Assembly (NCBI GenBank): GCA_945273735.1
Contig: CALYPJ010000003.1
Span: forward strand, 47,359 to 111,358
Reading direction: 5' to 3'
DNA length: 64,000 nt
DNA from: an uncultured Lactobacillaceae bacterium
Lineage (GTDB): Bacteria; Bacillota; Bacilli; Lactobacillales; Lactobacillaceae
Below are positions 55,301-63,990 of this stretch, in pieces. A model generated the notes under the pieces. That model worked only from the letters and a program-made list of their open reading frames with translations. It had not been told where the DNA came from and did not search any database. The position numbers and the translations under genes were made by a program. How positions within the stretch are numbered: position 1 is the stretch's first letter; every line of letters begins with the position of its first letter.

Positions 55301-57517
55301 ATGGTTAAAACAAAAAATTTTACAAGTGATGATGTTATTAAAATGTGTCGCGGATACATGAATGAAGAGCATGTTGCTAAGGTTAGTAAGGCATATACTT
55401 TCGCTGAATATGTTCATCGTGGACAAAAGCGGCGTTCAGGGGAGCCTTATATTATTCATCCCACTCAAGTTGCCGGAATTTTAGCCGAATTAAAAATGGA
55501 TCCAGATACAGTTAGTTCAGGCTTTTTGCATGATGTAGTAGAAGATACAGGTGTTACAGTTGAAGATGTGGATATCTTATTTGGTTCTGATGTAGCACAA
55601 ATTGTTGATGGCTTAACTAAATTATCAAAAGTTAAATATGTTGCACATAAAGATGAGTTAGCCGAGAATCATCGTAAGATGTTACTGGCAATGGCAAAAG
55701 ATTTACGCATTATTATGGTAAAATTGGCAGATCGTTTGCATAATATGAGAACATTGCAGTATCAAACTCCCGATCGGCAGCAAGCAATTTCTAATGAAAC
55801 CTTGGAAATTTTCGCCCCTTTAGCGGATCGTTTGGGTATCAGTGCCATTAAGTGGGAGTTGGAAGATTTATCGTTTTTATATTTAAAGCCCAAAGAATAT
55901 CATAAAATAGCCAACTTAATGGATACAAAACGAGAAGAACGGGAAGGATATATTCAAGAAGCAATTGTAGCAGTTAATAAAGCTCTAGCCGAATTACATC
56001 TTAATTATGAAATTTATGGCCGACCAAAACATATTTATTCAATTTATAAAAAGATGGTCAATAAAAATAAACAATTTGATGAACTTTACGATTTATTGGC
56101 TTTACGGATTATTACTCAAACAGTTCAAGACTGCTATGCAGTTTTAGGAGCTGTTCATACAGAATGGCGGCCGATTCCAGGTCGCTTTAAGGATTATATT
56201 GCTAGTCCTAAAAAAAATCTCTATCAATCACTTCATACGACTGTAATTGGTCCTGGAACTAAACCTTTAGAAATACAAATTCGTACAAGAAAAATGCATG
56301 AAATTGCTGAATTTGGTGTTGCTGCTCACTGGGCTTATAAAGAAGGTGAAACTGAAAAGGTTAAAGTTGATGCTACTGGTAAAAGGCTAGATCTTTTTCG
56401 TGAAATTTTAGAAATTCAAAATGAATATAAAGATGTTAACGCTAATGACTTTATGGCAACAGTTAAAGGCGATTTGTTTTCTGATCGGGTATATGTTTTT
56501 ACTCCAAAAGGTGATGTTTATGATTTACCTAAAGGTTCAGTACCACTAGATTTTGCTTATTTAGTTCATACTGAAGTTGGTAATCATGCTGTTGGTGCTA
56601 AAAGAAATGGTAAAATCATTCCTTTGGATACGCCATTAAAAAATGGTGATATTATTGATATTATGACCGCTTCGCAGGCTAAACCAAGTCATGATTGGCT
56701 AGAGATGGTTAAAACCACTCGAGCTCGTAATAAAATTCGACGTTATTTTAAAAGCCAGGAGAGAACTGAAGATATTGAAGCTGGTCGTCAACAGTTAGAA
56801 AATTATTTAATTGAACATAATTTTAATCCCAAAGAATTCATGACAAAAGATGCTTTAGCTAAAGTTGGTAGTAAGTTTCAAGGATTTGGAGCTGAGGAAG
56901 TTTTGGCTGCGATTGGTTACGGTGAGTTATCACCACAAATTATTGCAAATCGCTTAACTGAAAGCTATCGACGTCAACAACTGAAAGCTGCTGAAGACCA
57001 AAAAATATCGGAGATGTTAAAGAATCATCAATCATCTTTCAATAAAGGAAGTATTGATCAAGATACTGGCGTCTATATTGAAGGAGTTGATAATCTTTTA
57101 GTCCATTTAGCACGTTGTTGCACTCCGGTTCCCGGAGATCCAATCGTTGGATATGTTACTCAGGGTCGTGGAATTACAGTTCATCGAGAAGACTGCACTA
57201 ATGTTATTAAAAATAATAGTATGCAACAACGCCTGATTGAAGTTTGTTGGGGTAATCCTAGTAGTCGTAATGTTCTTTATCACACAGATTTAGAAATTTA
57301 TGCATATAATCGTAATGGGGTATTAAAAGATGTGATTCAAGAACTAAATGTTTTAGCTAAAGGATTGGGTAATATTAATGCACGAGTTAGTGCCGATGAT
57401 AAAACAGCCACAATTGAAGCAGTTGTGAAAGTTTATAATTTAACAAATTTAAAGCAGTTAATGGAAAGTTTAAAGAAAGTTCCGGATGTTTATTCGGTAG
57501 TAAGAGCAAATAAATGA
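55301..57517 (+). CDS. relA: Bifunctional (p)ppGpp synthetase/hydrolase (Rsh)
   Basis: This 738-residue long RelA/SpoT homologue makes and degrades the stringent alarmone. Domains in order: HD hydrolase (about 25-200, with FLHDVVEDTGVTVEDV), synthetase (about 210-370, with RPKHIYSIYKKM and RFKDYIASPKKNLYQSLHT), TGS (about 390-455), a Cys-rich region (LVHLARCCTPVPGDPIVGYVT) and C-terminal ACT. It follows the broken rsmE and overlaps dtd by four bases. Confidence 0.96.
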   Translation: MVKTKNFTSDDVIKMCRGYMNEEHVAKVSKAYTFAEYVHRGQKRRSGEPYIIHPTQVAGILAELKMDPDTVSSGFLHDVVEDTGVTVEDVDILFGSDVAQIVDGLTKLSKVKYVAHKDELAENHRKMLLAMAKDLRIIMVKLADRLHNMRTLQYQTPDRQQAISNETLEIFAPLADRLGISAIKWELEDLSFLYLKPKEYHKIANLMDTKREEREGYIQEAIVAVNKALAELHLNYEIYGRPKHIYSIYKKMVNKNKQFDELYDLLALRIITQTVQDCYAVLGAVHTEWRPIPGRFKDYIASPKKNLYQSLHTTVIGPGTKPLEIQIRTRKMHEIAEFGVAAHWAYKEGETEKVKVDATGKRLDLFREILEIQNEYKDVNANDFMATVKGDLFSDRVYVFTPKGDVYDLPKGSVPLDFAYLVHTEVGNHAVGAKRNGKIIPLDTPLKNGDIIDIMTASQAKPSHDWLEMVKTTRARNKIRRYFKSQERTEDIEAGRQQLENYLIEHNFNPKEFMTKDALAKVGSKFQGFGAEEVLAAIGYGELSPQIIANRLTESYRRQQLKAAEDQKISEMLKNHQSSFNKGSIDQDTGVYIEGVDNLLVHLARCCTPVPGDPIVGYVTQGRGITVHREDCTNVIKNNSMQQRLIEVCWGNPSSRNVLYHTDLEIYAYNRNGVLKDVIQELNVLAKGLGNINARVSADDKTATIEAVVKVYNLTNLKQLMESLKKVPDVYSVVRANK

Positions 57518-57969
57518 GGGTAGTTTTAACTACGGTAAAGTCAGCACAGGTCAAGGTTTCAAATCAATTAATTAGTAAAATTAGTCGGGGATTTTTATTA
57601 TTAATAGGCATCGAACGAACAGATACTGAAGTAGATGTTATGAAAATTACTGATAAAATCAGTAAAATTAGAACTTTCCCTGACAGTCAAGATAAAATTA
57701 ATTTAAGTTTAAAAGATATTAACGGTGAAATTTTGGCTGTATCACAGTTTACTTTAATGGGATCTGTTAAGAAGGGTAATCGTCCTAGTTTTATTGAAGC
57801 AATGACTTATGATAAAGCTAAAGTGCTTTATGAATACTTTTTAAAAAGGCTAAGAAATTTAGGCTTTAAAACCTTACCTGGAAAATATGGGGCTCATATG
57901 GAAGTAAGTTCAATTAATGATGGTCCATTTACCTTAATTTTACAAAGTAAACAAGGAGTTTTAATTTAG
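57514..57969 (+). CDS. dtd: D-aminoacyl-tRNA deacylase
   Basis: This 151-residue enzyme removes D-amino acids from mischarged tRNA. It contains the family signatures SQFTLMGSVKKGNRPSF and NDGPFTLIL. A normal Dtd ends soon after the latter, as here. Its ATG overlaps the relA stop (ATGA), so the genes are coupled. This is the standard relA-dtd pair of Firmicutes. Confidence 0.95.
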   Translation: MRVVLTTVKSAQVKVSNQLISKISRGFLLLIGIERTDTEVDVMKITDKISKIRTFPDSQDKINLSLKDINGEILAVSQFTLMGSVKKGNRPSFIEAMTYDKAKVLYEYFLKRLRNLGFKTLPGKYGAHMEVSSINDGPFTLILQSKQGVLI

Positions 57970-57984
57970 ATTAGAGATTTGTAA

Positions 57985-58626
57985 ATGGCTTTTAATAAAA
58001 AATTTTCAAATTTTATATGGGATTTTGATGGAACATTATTTGATACTTATCCGATTTATGATCGTGCTCTACAAAGAGCAATTTTTCAATTAAATCAACA
58101 AAAATTATCTCGAGATTCTATTGAATTAATAGTTCGAACGACTTCCATGCATGAAGGAATAGCTTATTTGGCTACTAAATTAGGTTTATCGGAAGCAAAA
58201 ATTCAAAAAATATATGAATCTTGGGTTAGTACGAATTTGTTGAAAGCTAAACCGTTTCCAGGTGCTGCAATAACACTAAATCAAATTAAAACTCAAAACG
58301 GACAAAATTTTCTAATTACCCATAATGATAATATGGCTTTACAGTTATTAGATAAGTTTGATCTTAGCAAAATGTTTACCGATTTTATTTTTGGTAATAG
58401 TGGTTTTAAACGTAAACCCAATCCTGAATCTTTAAATTATCTTCTTAAAAAGCACCAACTATCTAAAAAAAATACCATTTATATTGGTGATCGTTTTTTA
58501 GATGTTGCGGCAGCTCATAATGCTAATATTGCCAGTGCTTTTTTTGCCCCAAATAACTTAATAGCAGTTTCAGAAGCTGAGATTAAAATAACTACTTTAA
58601 ATGATTTATTGAATTATTTAAAGTAG
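57985..58626 (+). CDS. HAD-family hydrolase
   Basis: This 213-residue HAD phosphatase has motif I FIWDFDGTLFDTY (residues 10-22), motif II FLITHND, and motif III/IV in KRKPNPESLN and YIGDRFLDVAAA. A four-helix cap lies between motifs I and II. It is close to phosphoglycolate phosphatase/beta-phosphoglucomutase-type enzymes. The substrate is not readable. Its stop overlaps the convergent amidase gene by 13 bases. Confidence 0.88.
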   Translation: MAFNKKFSNFIWDFDGTLFDTYPIYDRALQRAIFQLNQQKLSRDSIELIVRTTSMHEGIAYLATKLGLSEAKIQKIYESWVSTNLLKAKPFPGAAITLNQIKTQNGQNFLITHNDNMALQLLDKFDLSKMFTDFIFGNSGFKRKPNPESLNYLLKKHQLSKKNTIYIGDRFLDVAAAHNANIASAFFAPNNLIAVSEAEIKITTLNDLLNYLK

Positions 58627-59903
58627 TTAGCTAATCCATCAACTATTTTTGAAGTTAATTGTTCCCGGTAATATGGTTTTTTAATTAATGTGAAATCATG
58701 ATCGTTATTAATATAGCCAAGTTCAATTAAGATACTTGGATAAAAACTATCTCTTAAAACTTCATAATTGCCAAAAGCGACACCACGATTAGTAGTTTTT
58801 AGATGTTTAAATTGGGTTGAAATACTTTGCGCTAAAGGTAAATCATCTTTTCGAGAATAATAGTAAGTTGTAATTCCTTCAGCTTGATTAGCTTGCGGAG
58901 AAGAATCTAAGTGCAAACTAATAAAAGCGTTAGGACGTACTTGGTTTGTCATTAACACTCTATCTTCTAATTTTACCGAATTGTCATCATCACGTGTCAT
59001 GATTACCTTTACGCCACGTTGTGCTAATTTTGCTTTTAATTCACGAGCGACTAATAGTGTATATTTTTTTTCGTAATGACGACCATTATTAGCTTGTGCT
59101 CCAGGATCATTTCCTCCATGTCCAGCGTCGATAACAATAGTGGTTTGCGCTAAACTTTTGGGTCGATAAATGGTAATTGGTTTAGGAATTTCGGTTGTTA
59201 CAAATTTACTTATAACGTAACCTTCAGTACTTTGGGCGTCTTTAATTTTATAGAAATTACCTTGGGTACCTATAACTTTTAATTTTTCTCGTTGTTTGAG
59301 TGATTTTAGAACTGGTGAATTAAGATCGGGATTTTGGTGAATTTTCGTATTTGGTTCTAAGACATAAGCGTTATTTAATGTGTTTTCATTATTATTGCTA
59401 GAATCATCTGTTAAATCAAACAAACGATTGTTAACCCAACCAACTTTTCCATCAATAATAATTTGACTCCAAGAACTTTTACTATAGACAATATTAATTT
59501 TATCACCTTGATTAAGGATTTTAATTATTGGGCTGTTTGTATTGGAATATAACCTCACGTTAGTTTGATTAGTGTTAATCACTCCAGTAGTTTTTATTGC
59601 CGAATCAATTTCAGTTGCATCTGTTAACCAGCTGGCAATCCATCCAAGTTTATCACCATTTAAGCGTACTAAATACCATCCATTTTTCTCTTGTAAAATT
59701 GGAATCTGTTCATCACTTTTTAATTGTCCGATTACGTTATACGAAAGCATCGGACCAGTTCGAACATTAACAATTTTAGCTTTAATTCGAACGACTTTAG
59801 GTACGGCTAAAGCATAAGTTGCGGCAAATCCAAAAAAGATAATGAATATAAAAAATATATTAGTATAATTTTTTTTGAAAAAATCAACTATTTTTTTAAT
59901 CAT
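58614..59903 (-). CDS. N-acetylmuramoyl-L-alanine amidase with SH3b repeats
   Basis: This 429-residue autolysin has a short cationic N-terminus and one hydrophobic signal or anchor helix (about 13-33). Three SH3b domains follow (about 36-95, 105-165 and 180-240). The C-terminal Amidase_3 domain has DAGHGGNDPGA, the Glu in GRHYEKKYT, ISLHLDSS and LIELGYINN, all zinc or catalytic positions. It cleaves between MurNAc and the stem peptide. It is located outside the cell, probably tethered. Confidence 0.92.
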   Translation of the reverse strand: MIKKIVDFFKKNYTNIFFIFIIFFGFAATYALAVPKVVRIKAKIVNVRTGPMLSYNVIGQLKSDEQIPILQEKNGWYLVRLNGDKLGWIASWLTDATEIDSAIKTTGVINTNQTNVRLYSNTNSPIIKILNQGDKINIVYSKSSWSQIIIDGKVGWVNNRLFDLTDDSSNNNENTLNNAYVLEPNTKIHQNPDLNSPVLKSLKQREKLKVIGTQGNFYKIKDAQSTEGYVISKFVTTEIPKPITIYRPKSLAQTTIVIDAGHGGNDPGAQANNGRHYEKKYTLLVARELKAKLAQRGVKVIMTRDDDNSVKLEDRVLMTNQVRPNAFISLHLDSSPQANQAEGITTYYYSRKDDLPLAQSISTQFKHLKTTNRGVAFGNYEVLRDSFYPSILIELGYINNDHDFTLIKKPYYREQLTSKIVDGLANYFK

Positions 59904-60606
59904 TAGTAAATTTCTTTAAGTTTATATAAAGATAAAAAAGCTTGAGTAAAATTTAGGCTATTTAATCTAAGGTTGTAATTTCAATTAATAGTATATCAAA
60001 TAACTAAATTGAATATTTAATAATTTATAAGAAAATTGATAAATTGATGTATCGTTTTTTAAAGATAAATAAATATTCTAATTATCTTTTAAATATTATT
60101 AAGTGTTTACCGATCTTTATTTAATCTATGTACTTTCGAGAATTTTCATTCATTATAGAAAAGTACTTCAAGTTTTTTTGTATATTTTCTTCTGTCTTTG
60201 CTGTTAGAAGTGGTAAATACGTTTTTAATATTAAAAAATAAAAAACATTCTATTATTTTTTAAACGGGTTTATTTTCTAAATTGTAAAGAATTACCATTG
60301 AAGGAAGTATTAGCTAATGATATCAATGAATCAAGAAATGTCAAAGTCTAGTAGAAATCAATATGTAACAAAAAGGGTTGATAAGATGAGATTGTACTAA
60401 TTTTAAATTATCGGATCTGTGTTAGTGCTTCTAACACTCTAATTAACAATAACTTTACACTGCTTTATTTTTAATTAAATCGGATAATAAAGGAGAATTT
60501 TTTAATTTCTGTCTTTTATTGTATTTTTAAATGTTTATTATTTCCACAGCTTAGGGATAACGCCTATTTTTATCATATCCATTACATTCCTTGTTTGCAA
60601 ATAGGA
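59904..60606. other. AT-rich accessory intergenic region with short remnants
   Basis: No intact gene is visible. On the minus strand about 60120-60250 a 42-codon stretch without a start codon reads as helix-rich protein (KTEENIQKNLKYFSIMNENS). On the plus strand 60317-60397 a 26-codon frame starts with ATG. Neither has a recognisable relative, and both may be debris of decayed genes. Confidence 0.4.
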
Positions 60607-61110
60607 TTATTCTATGTTCTCATACTTTTCTATTCCAAAATTGGTTCAAGATAGTTCTTAATAAATTCTATTCTGTCTGTTACGTTTGGAGTAAAGAGAG
60701 AGGTAATTGAAACAACATGTTATTGTTTGAATTAACATAAATAATATTTCTGCCATCTTCAATTTCCGCAAAAGAGCGGTTTTTCTCATCTAAACCCCAC
60801 CATAAATATCCATATTTAAGATTTATCTCCTCCCATTTACTATGTTTAAGCTTTCATCAATCCTCTTTTTTGAGATAATTTGTTTCTTTTTCCAATTCCC
60901 ACCTAGTAAATTAAGTGAAAAATTTATCCAATTCGAGCTTGTAAAATATTTCGTATATGGGTTTGTTTTATACTTATATGGAGTTGTCGTTGTCAACAAA
61001 TTTTCTAAAGTAATATTTTGTATTGTTTTTTCATTCTCTTTTATTGGATATTAATATCATCCAAATACGACATGATAGATTTTCCACTTTTCAAAAGATT
61101 CATATCTTTT
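60607..61110 (-). pseudogene. Decayed serine hydrolase (beta-lactamase/class C family)
   Basis: Minus-strand fragments align in order with a class C-type serine hydrolase. MNLLKSGKSIMSYLDDINIQ is followed by IQNITLENLLTTTTPYKYK and FTSSNWINFSLNLLGGNW, then YGYLWWGLDEKNRSFAEIED and GRNIIYVNSNNN. After a frameshift come VSITSLFTPNVTDRIEFIKN and IEKYENIE at the stop. A central block between LLGG and YGYLWW is deleted, and at least three frame changes are needed. Short plus-strand frames in this area are only antisense shadows. Confidence 0.65.
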
Positions 61111-61463
61111 TCTATCTGTTTAATAGTTTTCTTAAATTATTTAATTTTTTTATCAATCAACACGGCGAGTTGCTTGGGGTGTGGGGATACCCACAAAGAT
61201 TTCTAAATTAATAAATTTGATTATGTTTTGTTTTCTGGTATACCATGCTGATGGTTGCCAGTTGGATAGGGAAAATGATGGTAACTTTTGTTCTCCATTA
61301 ACACTAATTACCAGTTATTTATTTTCTATACTTTTCGATGACTAATTAATTAAAAGCGATGGATACTTTCCTGTCAGGTTGTATCGTTTAGTAAACCATA
61401 TAGCGGTCAATTATTTTGACTACTTGTTTAATAAGCACCACCCGAAAAAATTTTCATTTTTAG

Positions 61464-61494
61464 AAAGAGAAGGTGTTGGATCCTTCTCTTTTTT
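61464..61494 (+). terminator. Hairpin terminator
   Basis: AAAGAGAAGG pairs with CCTTCTCTTT around an 8-nt loop, followed by TTTTG. No intact gene lies just upstream, so it is a relic of a lost transcript or of the antisense unit. Confidence 0.75.
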
Positions 61495-61500
61495 GATAAA

Positions 61501-61528
61501 AAAACCAGTGGTTAGATTCACTGGTTTT
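61501..61528. terminator. Second hairpin terminator
   Basis: AAACCAGTG pairs with CACTGGTTT around an 8-nt loop, with T-run after and A-run before. It follows the first hairpin by six bases and insulates the peptide/MATE unit. Confidence 0.75.
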
Positions 61529-61688
61529 CAATATGTATTAAAAAGGGATTAATAAACCTCTTTTAACGATGATATTTTTCTTGTCACAGATATTCTACAT
61601 TTTTTATATCAAAATTTTAAACAGATCCTTTTTACAATTATAATTATTGATTAATTTTTGATATAAAACAAAAATTATATTGATGTTT

Positions 61689-61723
61689 TATGCAAAATAA
61701 TGTAGCATATAACACAATATAAT
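61689..61723 (+). promoter_or_regulatory. Probable regulated promoter of peptide/MATE unit
   Basis: A perfect -10 box TATAAT lies at 61718-61723, 51 bases before the peptide start. No -35 hexamer is found at the proper place. Instead an inverted repeat TATGC-N11-GCATA (61689-61709) covers that position, as expected for an activator- or repressor-controlled promoter. Confidence 0.45.
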
Positions 61724-61774
61724 GGATTAAAAATATTCCTACTAAATAAATAAATAGAGAGGAGGTTTATTTTT

Positions 61775-61918
61775 ATGGAAAATTCGTTATTAGAAATAGC
61801 AAATTTAGCTAAAAGTAATTCTGGTTATTACGCACAAAAATATTTAAATTATGAAATAAATACAAATGTTGGATCTGGTGGATACGAACAATCTGTATTA
61901 TTAGTAGATAATGAGTAG
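61775..61918 (+). CDS. 47-residue peptide gene, candidate secreted/modified peptide precursor
   Basis: A strong GGAGG site (61761-61765) drives a 47-codon frame. The N-terminal part (MENSLLEIANLAKSNSGYYA) looks like a leader helix and is followed by QKYLNYEIN. The C-terminal end NVGSGGYEQSVLLVDNE is Gly- and acid-containing, with no Cys. The tandem stop TAGTAG is followed at once by the MATE start. The arrangement suggests a ribosomally made peptide exported by the transporter, or a regulatory upstream peptide. I cannot assign a known family. Confidence 0.6.
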   Translation: MENSLLEIANLAKSNSGYYAQKYLNYEINTNVGSGGYEQSVLLVDNE

Positions 61919-61921
61919 TAG

Positions 61922-63232
61922 ATGATAAGTACCAAAGAACTTTTTAAAAAATCTTTACCTATTATCTTATCTCAATCATCTTCTGTTGTAATGGGATTAG
62001 TTAATCTTATATTCATCGGCAGCTTTGGGTATCGTGAAATTGGAATAGTTGGAATAAGTAATGTTTTCATTCAAAATGCATTAATTCTTCTGACCTCATA
62101 TACATTTCAAACCTCACTTAATGTAGTAAAAGTTAAGAATGATAGATTTGAAACGGAAAAAGAAATATTAAATTCATTGATGATAATTGCTTTGATTAAT
62201 ATTCCAATAGTTATTATTTTAGCTATTTTTTCTAATCAGCTTCTTATGATATTGGGGGCTTCATCAAAGTTGATAAAAATTGGTCTGATCTATTTTCTAA
62301 TCAGATTATTTTCTACATTATTTATTGCAACTTCTAGAGTTTTTATTGCTTTGTTTAGAGGGCTCGGTAAAAATAGTTTAACTATGTATATTGCGATATT
62401 TAGTAATATAGTAAACGTATTACTAAACTTTCTTTCAGTAGAAGTTTTTCACTTTGGCTTGAATAGCTTGGCGTTTAGTCTTTTAATATCAGAAACAGTT
62501 CAAATAGTTATCCTTATATTTTGTGTTAAAAGGGAAGGATATAACATATTCTCCAATTTTAAGAAAAAATTTAATATACAAAAAATAAAAAAAGTTAACT
62601 TTGAAGGATATAAAATTGGTCTTCAAGATATAGGCTTGGCATTAACCTCAATTGTTTTTAATATGTTTGCTGCAAAAATCGGAACAAAAGAACTTGCTGC
62701 AACAGAAGTTTTATTAAACTTACTAACAATTACTTACCTTCCGGGCATTGGAATCGGAATAATTGCCTCAATAGAAGTTGGAGAAATTATTAATAATACC
62801 AAAAAAAATATATCTAATCAGTTAAAACGATTGAGAATAACATTCTTAAAAGTAGCTCTATTATTTAATTTGCCAGTTTCTCTAGCATTCATTTTCTTTT
62901 CAAAACCCATTGCTGCAATTTTTACATCAAATTCAACAATCATAGATATATTAATAAAAATAATGCTATTATCTGCGATTTTTCTGTTTTTTGATACTGC
63001 TCAAATGATTTTAACTGACTGTATTAGAGCATTTGAAAAAAATAATGAACTTTTAATTATTACTTTGACATTGAGCATCCTACTATTTATCCCACTAAGT
63101 TACTTTACGAGCTTTATTCTTAAGTTTGGAATTTATGGAATGTGGATCTCGTTTTACTTTTATTTAATAGTACAGGCAATAATATTGAATTATTTGTACT
63201 CCAAAGAAGCGAAAAGGCGAATTAATGGATGA
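61922..63232 (+). CDS. MATE family efflux transporter
   Basis: This 436-residue protein has 12 predicted helices and the two-bundle layout of MATE/MatE transporters, with family stretches SQSSSVVMGLVNLIFIGSFG at the start and FRGLGKNSLTMYIAIFSNIV near residue 140. It should export a small molecule or peptide in exchange for cations. It has no ribosome site of its own beyond the end of the peptide gene, so translation is probably coupled. Its stop overlaps an ATG in ATGGATGA, the start of a now-broken gene. Confidence 0.88.
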   Translation: MISTKELFKKSLPIILSQSSSVVMGLVNLIFIGSFGYREIGIVGISNVFIQNALILLTSYTFQTSLNVVKVKNDRFETEKEILNSLMIIALINIPIVIILAIFSNQLLMILGASSKLIKIGLIYFLIRLFSTLFIATSRVFIALFRGLGKNSLTMYIAIFSNIVNVLLNFLSVEVFHFGLNSLAFSLLISETVQIVILIFCVKREGYNIFSNFKKKFNIQKIKKVNFEGYKIGLQDIGLALTSIVFNMFAAKIGTKELAATEVLLNLLTITYLPGIGIGIIASIEVGEIINNTKKNISNQLKRLRITFLKVALLFNLPVSLAFIFFSKPIAAIFTSNSTIIDILIKIMLLSAIFLFFDTAQMILTDCIRAFEKNNELLIITLTLSILLFIPLSYFTSFILKFGIYGMWISFYFYLIVQAIILNYLYSKEAKRRING

Positions 63233-63552
63233 TTTTATAGATAAAGCGCGTAGCTACACACGACTTTTGAATTTCAGGAATCTATGCATAATAACAACAT
63301 TTTAGATATAAGTGGAGGGGTGCCAATTATTAACGTTCCGGGTGTTATTGATAAAAAATTCTATGAAGAAATAGAAAGAGATAGTGCTAGAATACTAAAA
63401 ATTGTATACAAAATAGTTAATAATGGCTTTAAATTAAATGGCATGGGATTTATTTAATAAGTTTGGTTTTAGCGATGAAGAAACAGATGTTTTTAAAAAC
63501 TATTAATGATTCATCTAATTTAATGTCTAGATCTGGTATCCTGTTAGATTAA
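63225..63552 (+). pseudogene. Frame-broken gene downstream of MATE, unknown family
   Basis: An ATG overlaps the MATE stop and opens a 26-codon frame (MDDFIDKARSYTRLL). A second frame carries NNNILDISGGVPIINVPGVI and DKKFYEEIERDSARILKIVY (ATG 63284 to stop 63457). A third gives MAWDLFNKFGFSDEETDVFK and a fourth ends SNLMSRSGILLD at 63552. The pieces look like one protein broken by three frameshifts and shortened. No cysteine motif for radical-SAM or other modification enzymes was seen. A separate 57-residue small protein from 63284 is the alternative. Confidence 0.5.
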
Positions 63553-63556
63553 AAAA

Positions 63557-63790
63557 TCAAACATTATATTCGCTATCATCAAATTCTGTAAGAACATCGT
63601 TAACTGTCAACCCTAACTTAAGACAAAGTTGAACAAGGGTATTCGTCATGGGTGCTATATTTTTTTAATTTTAGAGAAAGTTGATTGAGTACAAATACCG
63701 TTAACTAGATCGGCTTGTGGCATATTTAACATTTTTTTCTAGAAGAAATTTTAGATCCTATAAGCAATGGGAATATCTCCAATTTTTTTC
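63557..63790 (-). pseudogene. Rgg/GadR-like HTH regulator remnant
   Basis: The minus strand reads KIGDIPIAYRI, then after stops KKMLNMPQADLVNGICTQ and STFSKIKK. One frameshift later comes APMTNTLVQLCLKLGLTVND and a tail VLTEFDDSEYNV with its stop. The phrase QADLVNGICTQSTFSKIE is the hallmark of the N-terminal HTH of Rgg-type peptide-responsive regulators. Stop codons and a frameshift show it is non-functional, and the helical peptide-binding domain is absent. Confidence 0.6.
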
Positions 63791-63990
63791 TTTTTATCAG
63801 AAGTCTTGAATATAAGATTTCTTCCTGCGATTCGGTTACTATAAGAATAGTTTTTATATCTTCTAAAGAAAAATCATATTACTTCAATCAATTAATAAAT
63901 AGCATAGTTTCTAATTGTTTAATAGAATAATATCAATATCCATTATCCATTTTTAGGATTAACTTCACTGAGAAATATAAGATCTATTTC
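63785..63990 (-). pseudogene. MerR-like regulator remnant
   Basis: In one minus-strand frame the sequence reads YSIKQLETMLFIN, stop, LK, stop, then YDFSLEDIKTIL and ESQEEILYSRLLIKRKK. An upstream frame reads DLIFLSEVNPKNG. This is the order of a MerR-type DNA-binding domain (NGYRYYSxxQLxxLxFI and GFSLxxIKxIL). Internal stops and a frameshift make it dead, and it continues to or past the window edge. Confidence 0.5.

Noticed and set aside
60317..60397. 26-codon plus-strand frame starting MISMNQEMSKSS
   Set aside because: It has only a weak GGAAG site, no recognisable relative and lies in decayed DNA.
60842..61211. Plus-strand open frames of 60-70 codons
   Set aside because: They are hydrophobic, lack ribosome sites and lie antisense to the decayed serine hydrolase, whose fragments explain the sequence.
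61775..61918. Lanthipeptide, sactipeptide or other known RiPP class
   Set aside because: There is no Cys, no double-glycine leader end and no adjacent LanM, radical-SAM or YcaO gene.
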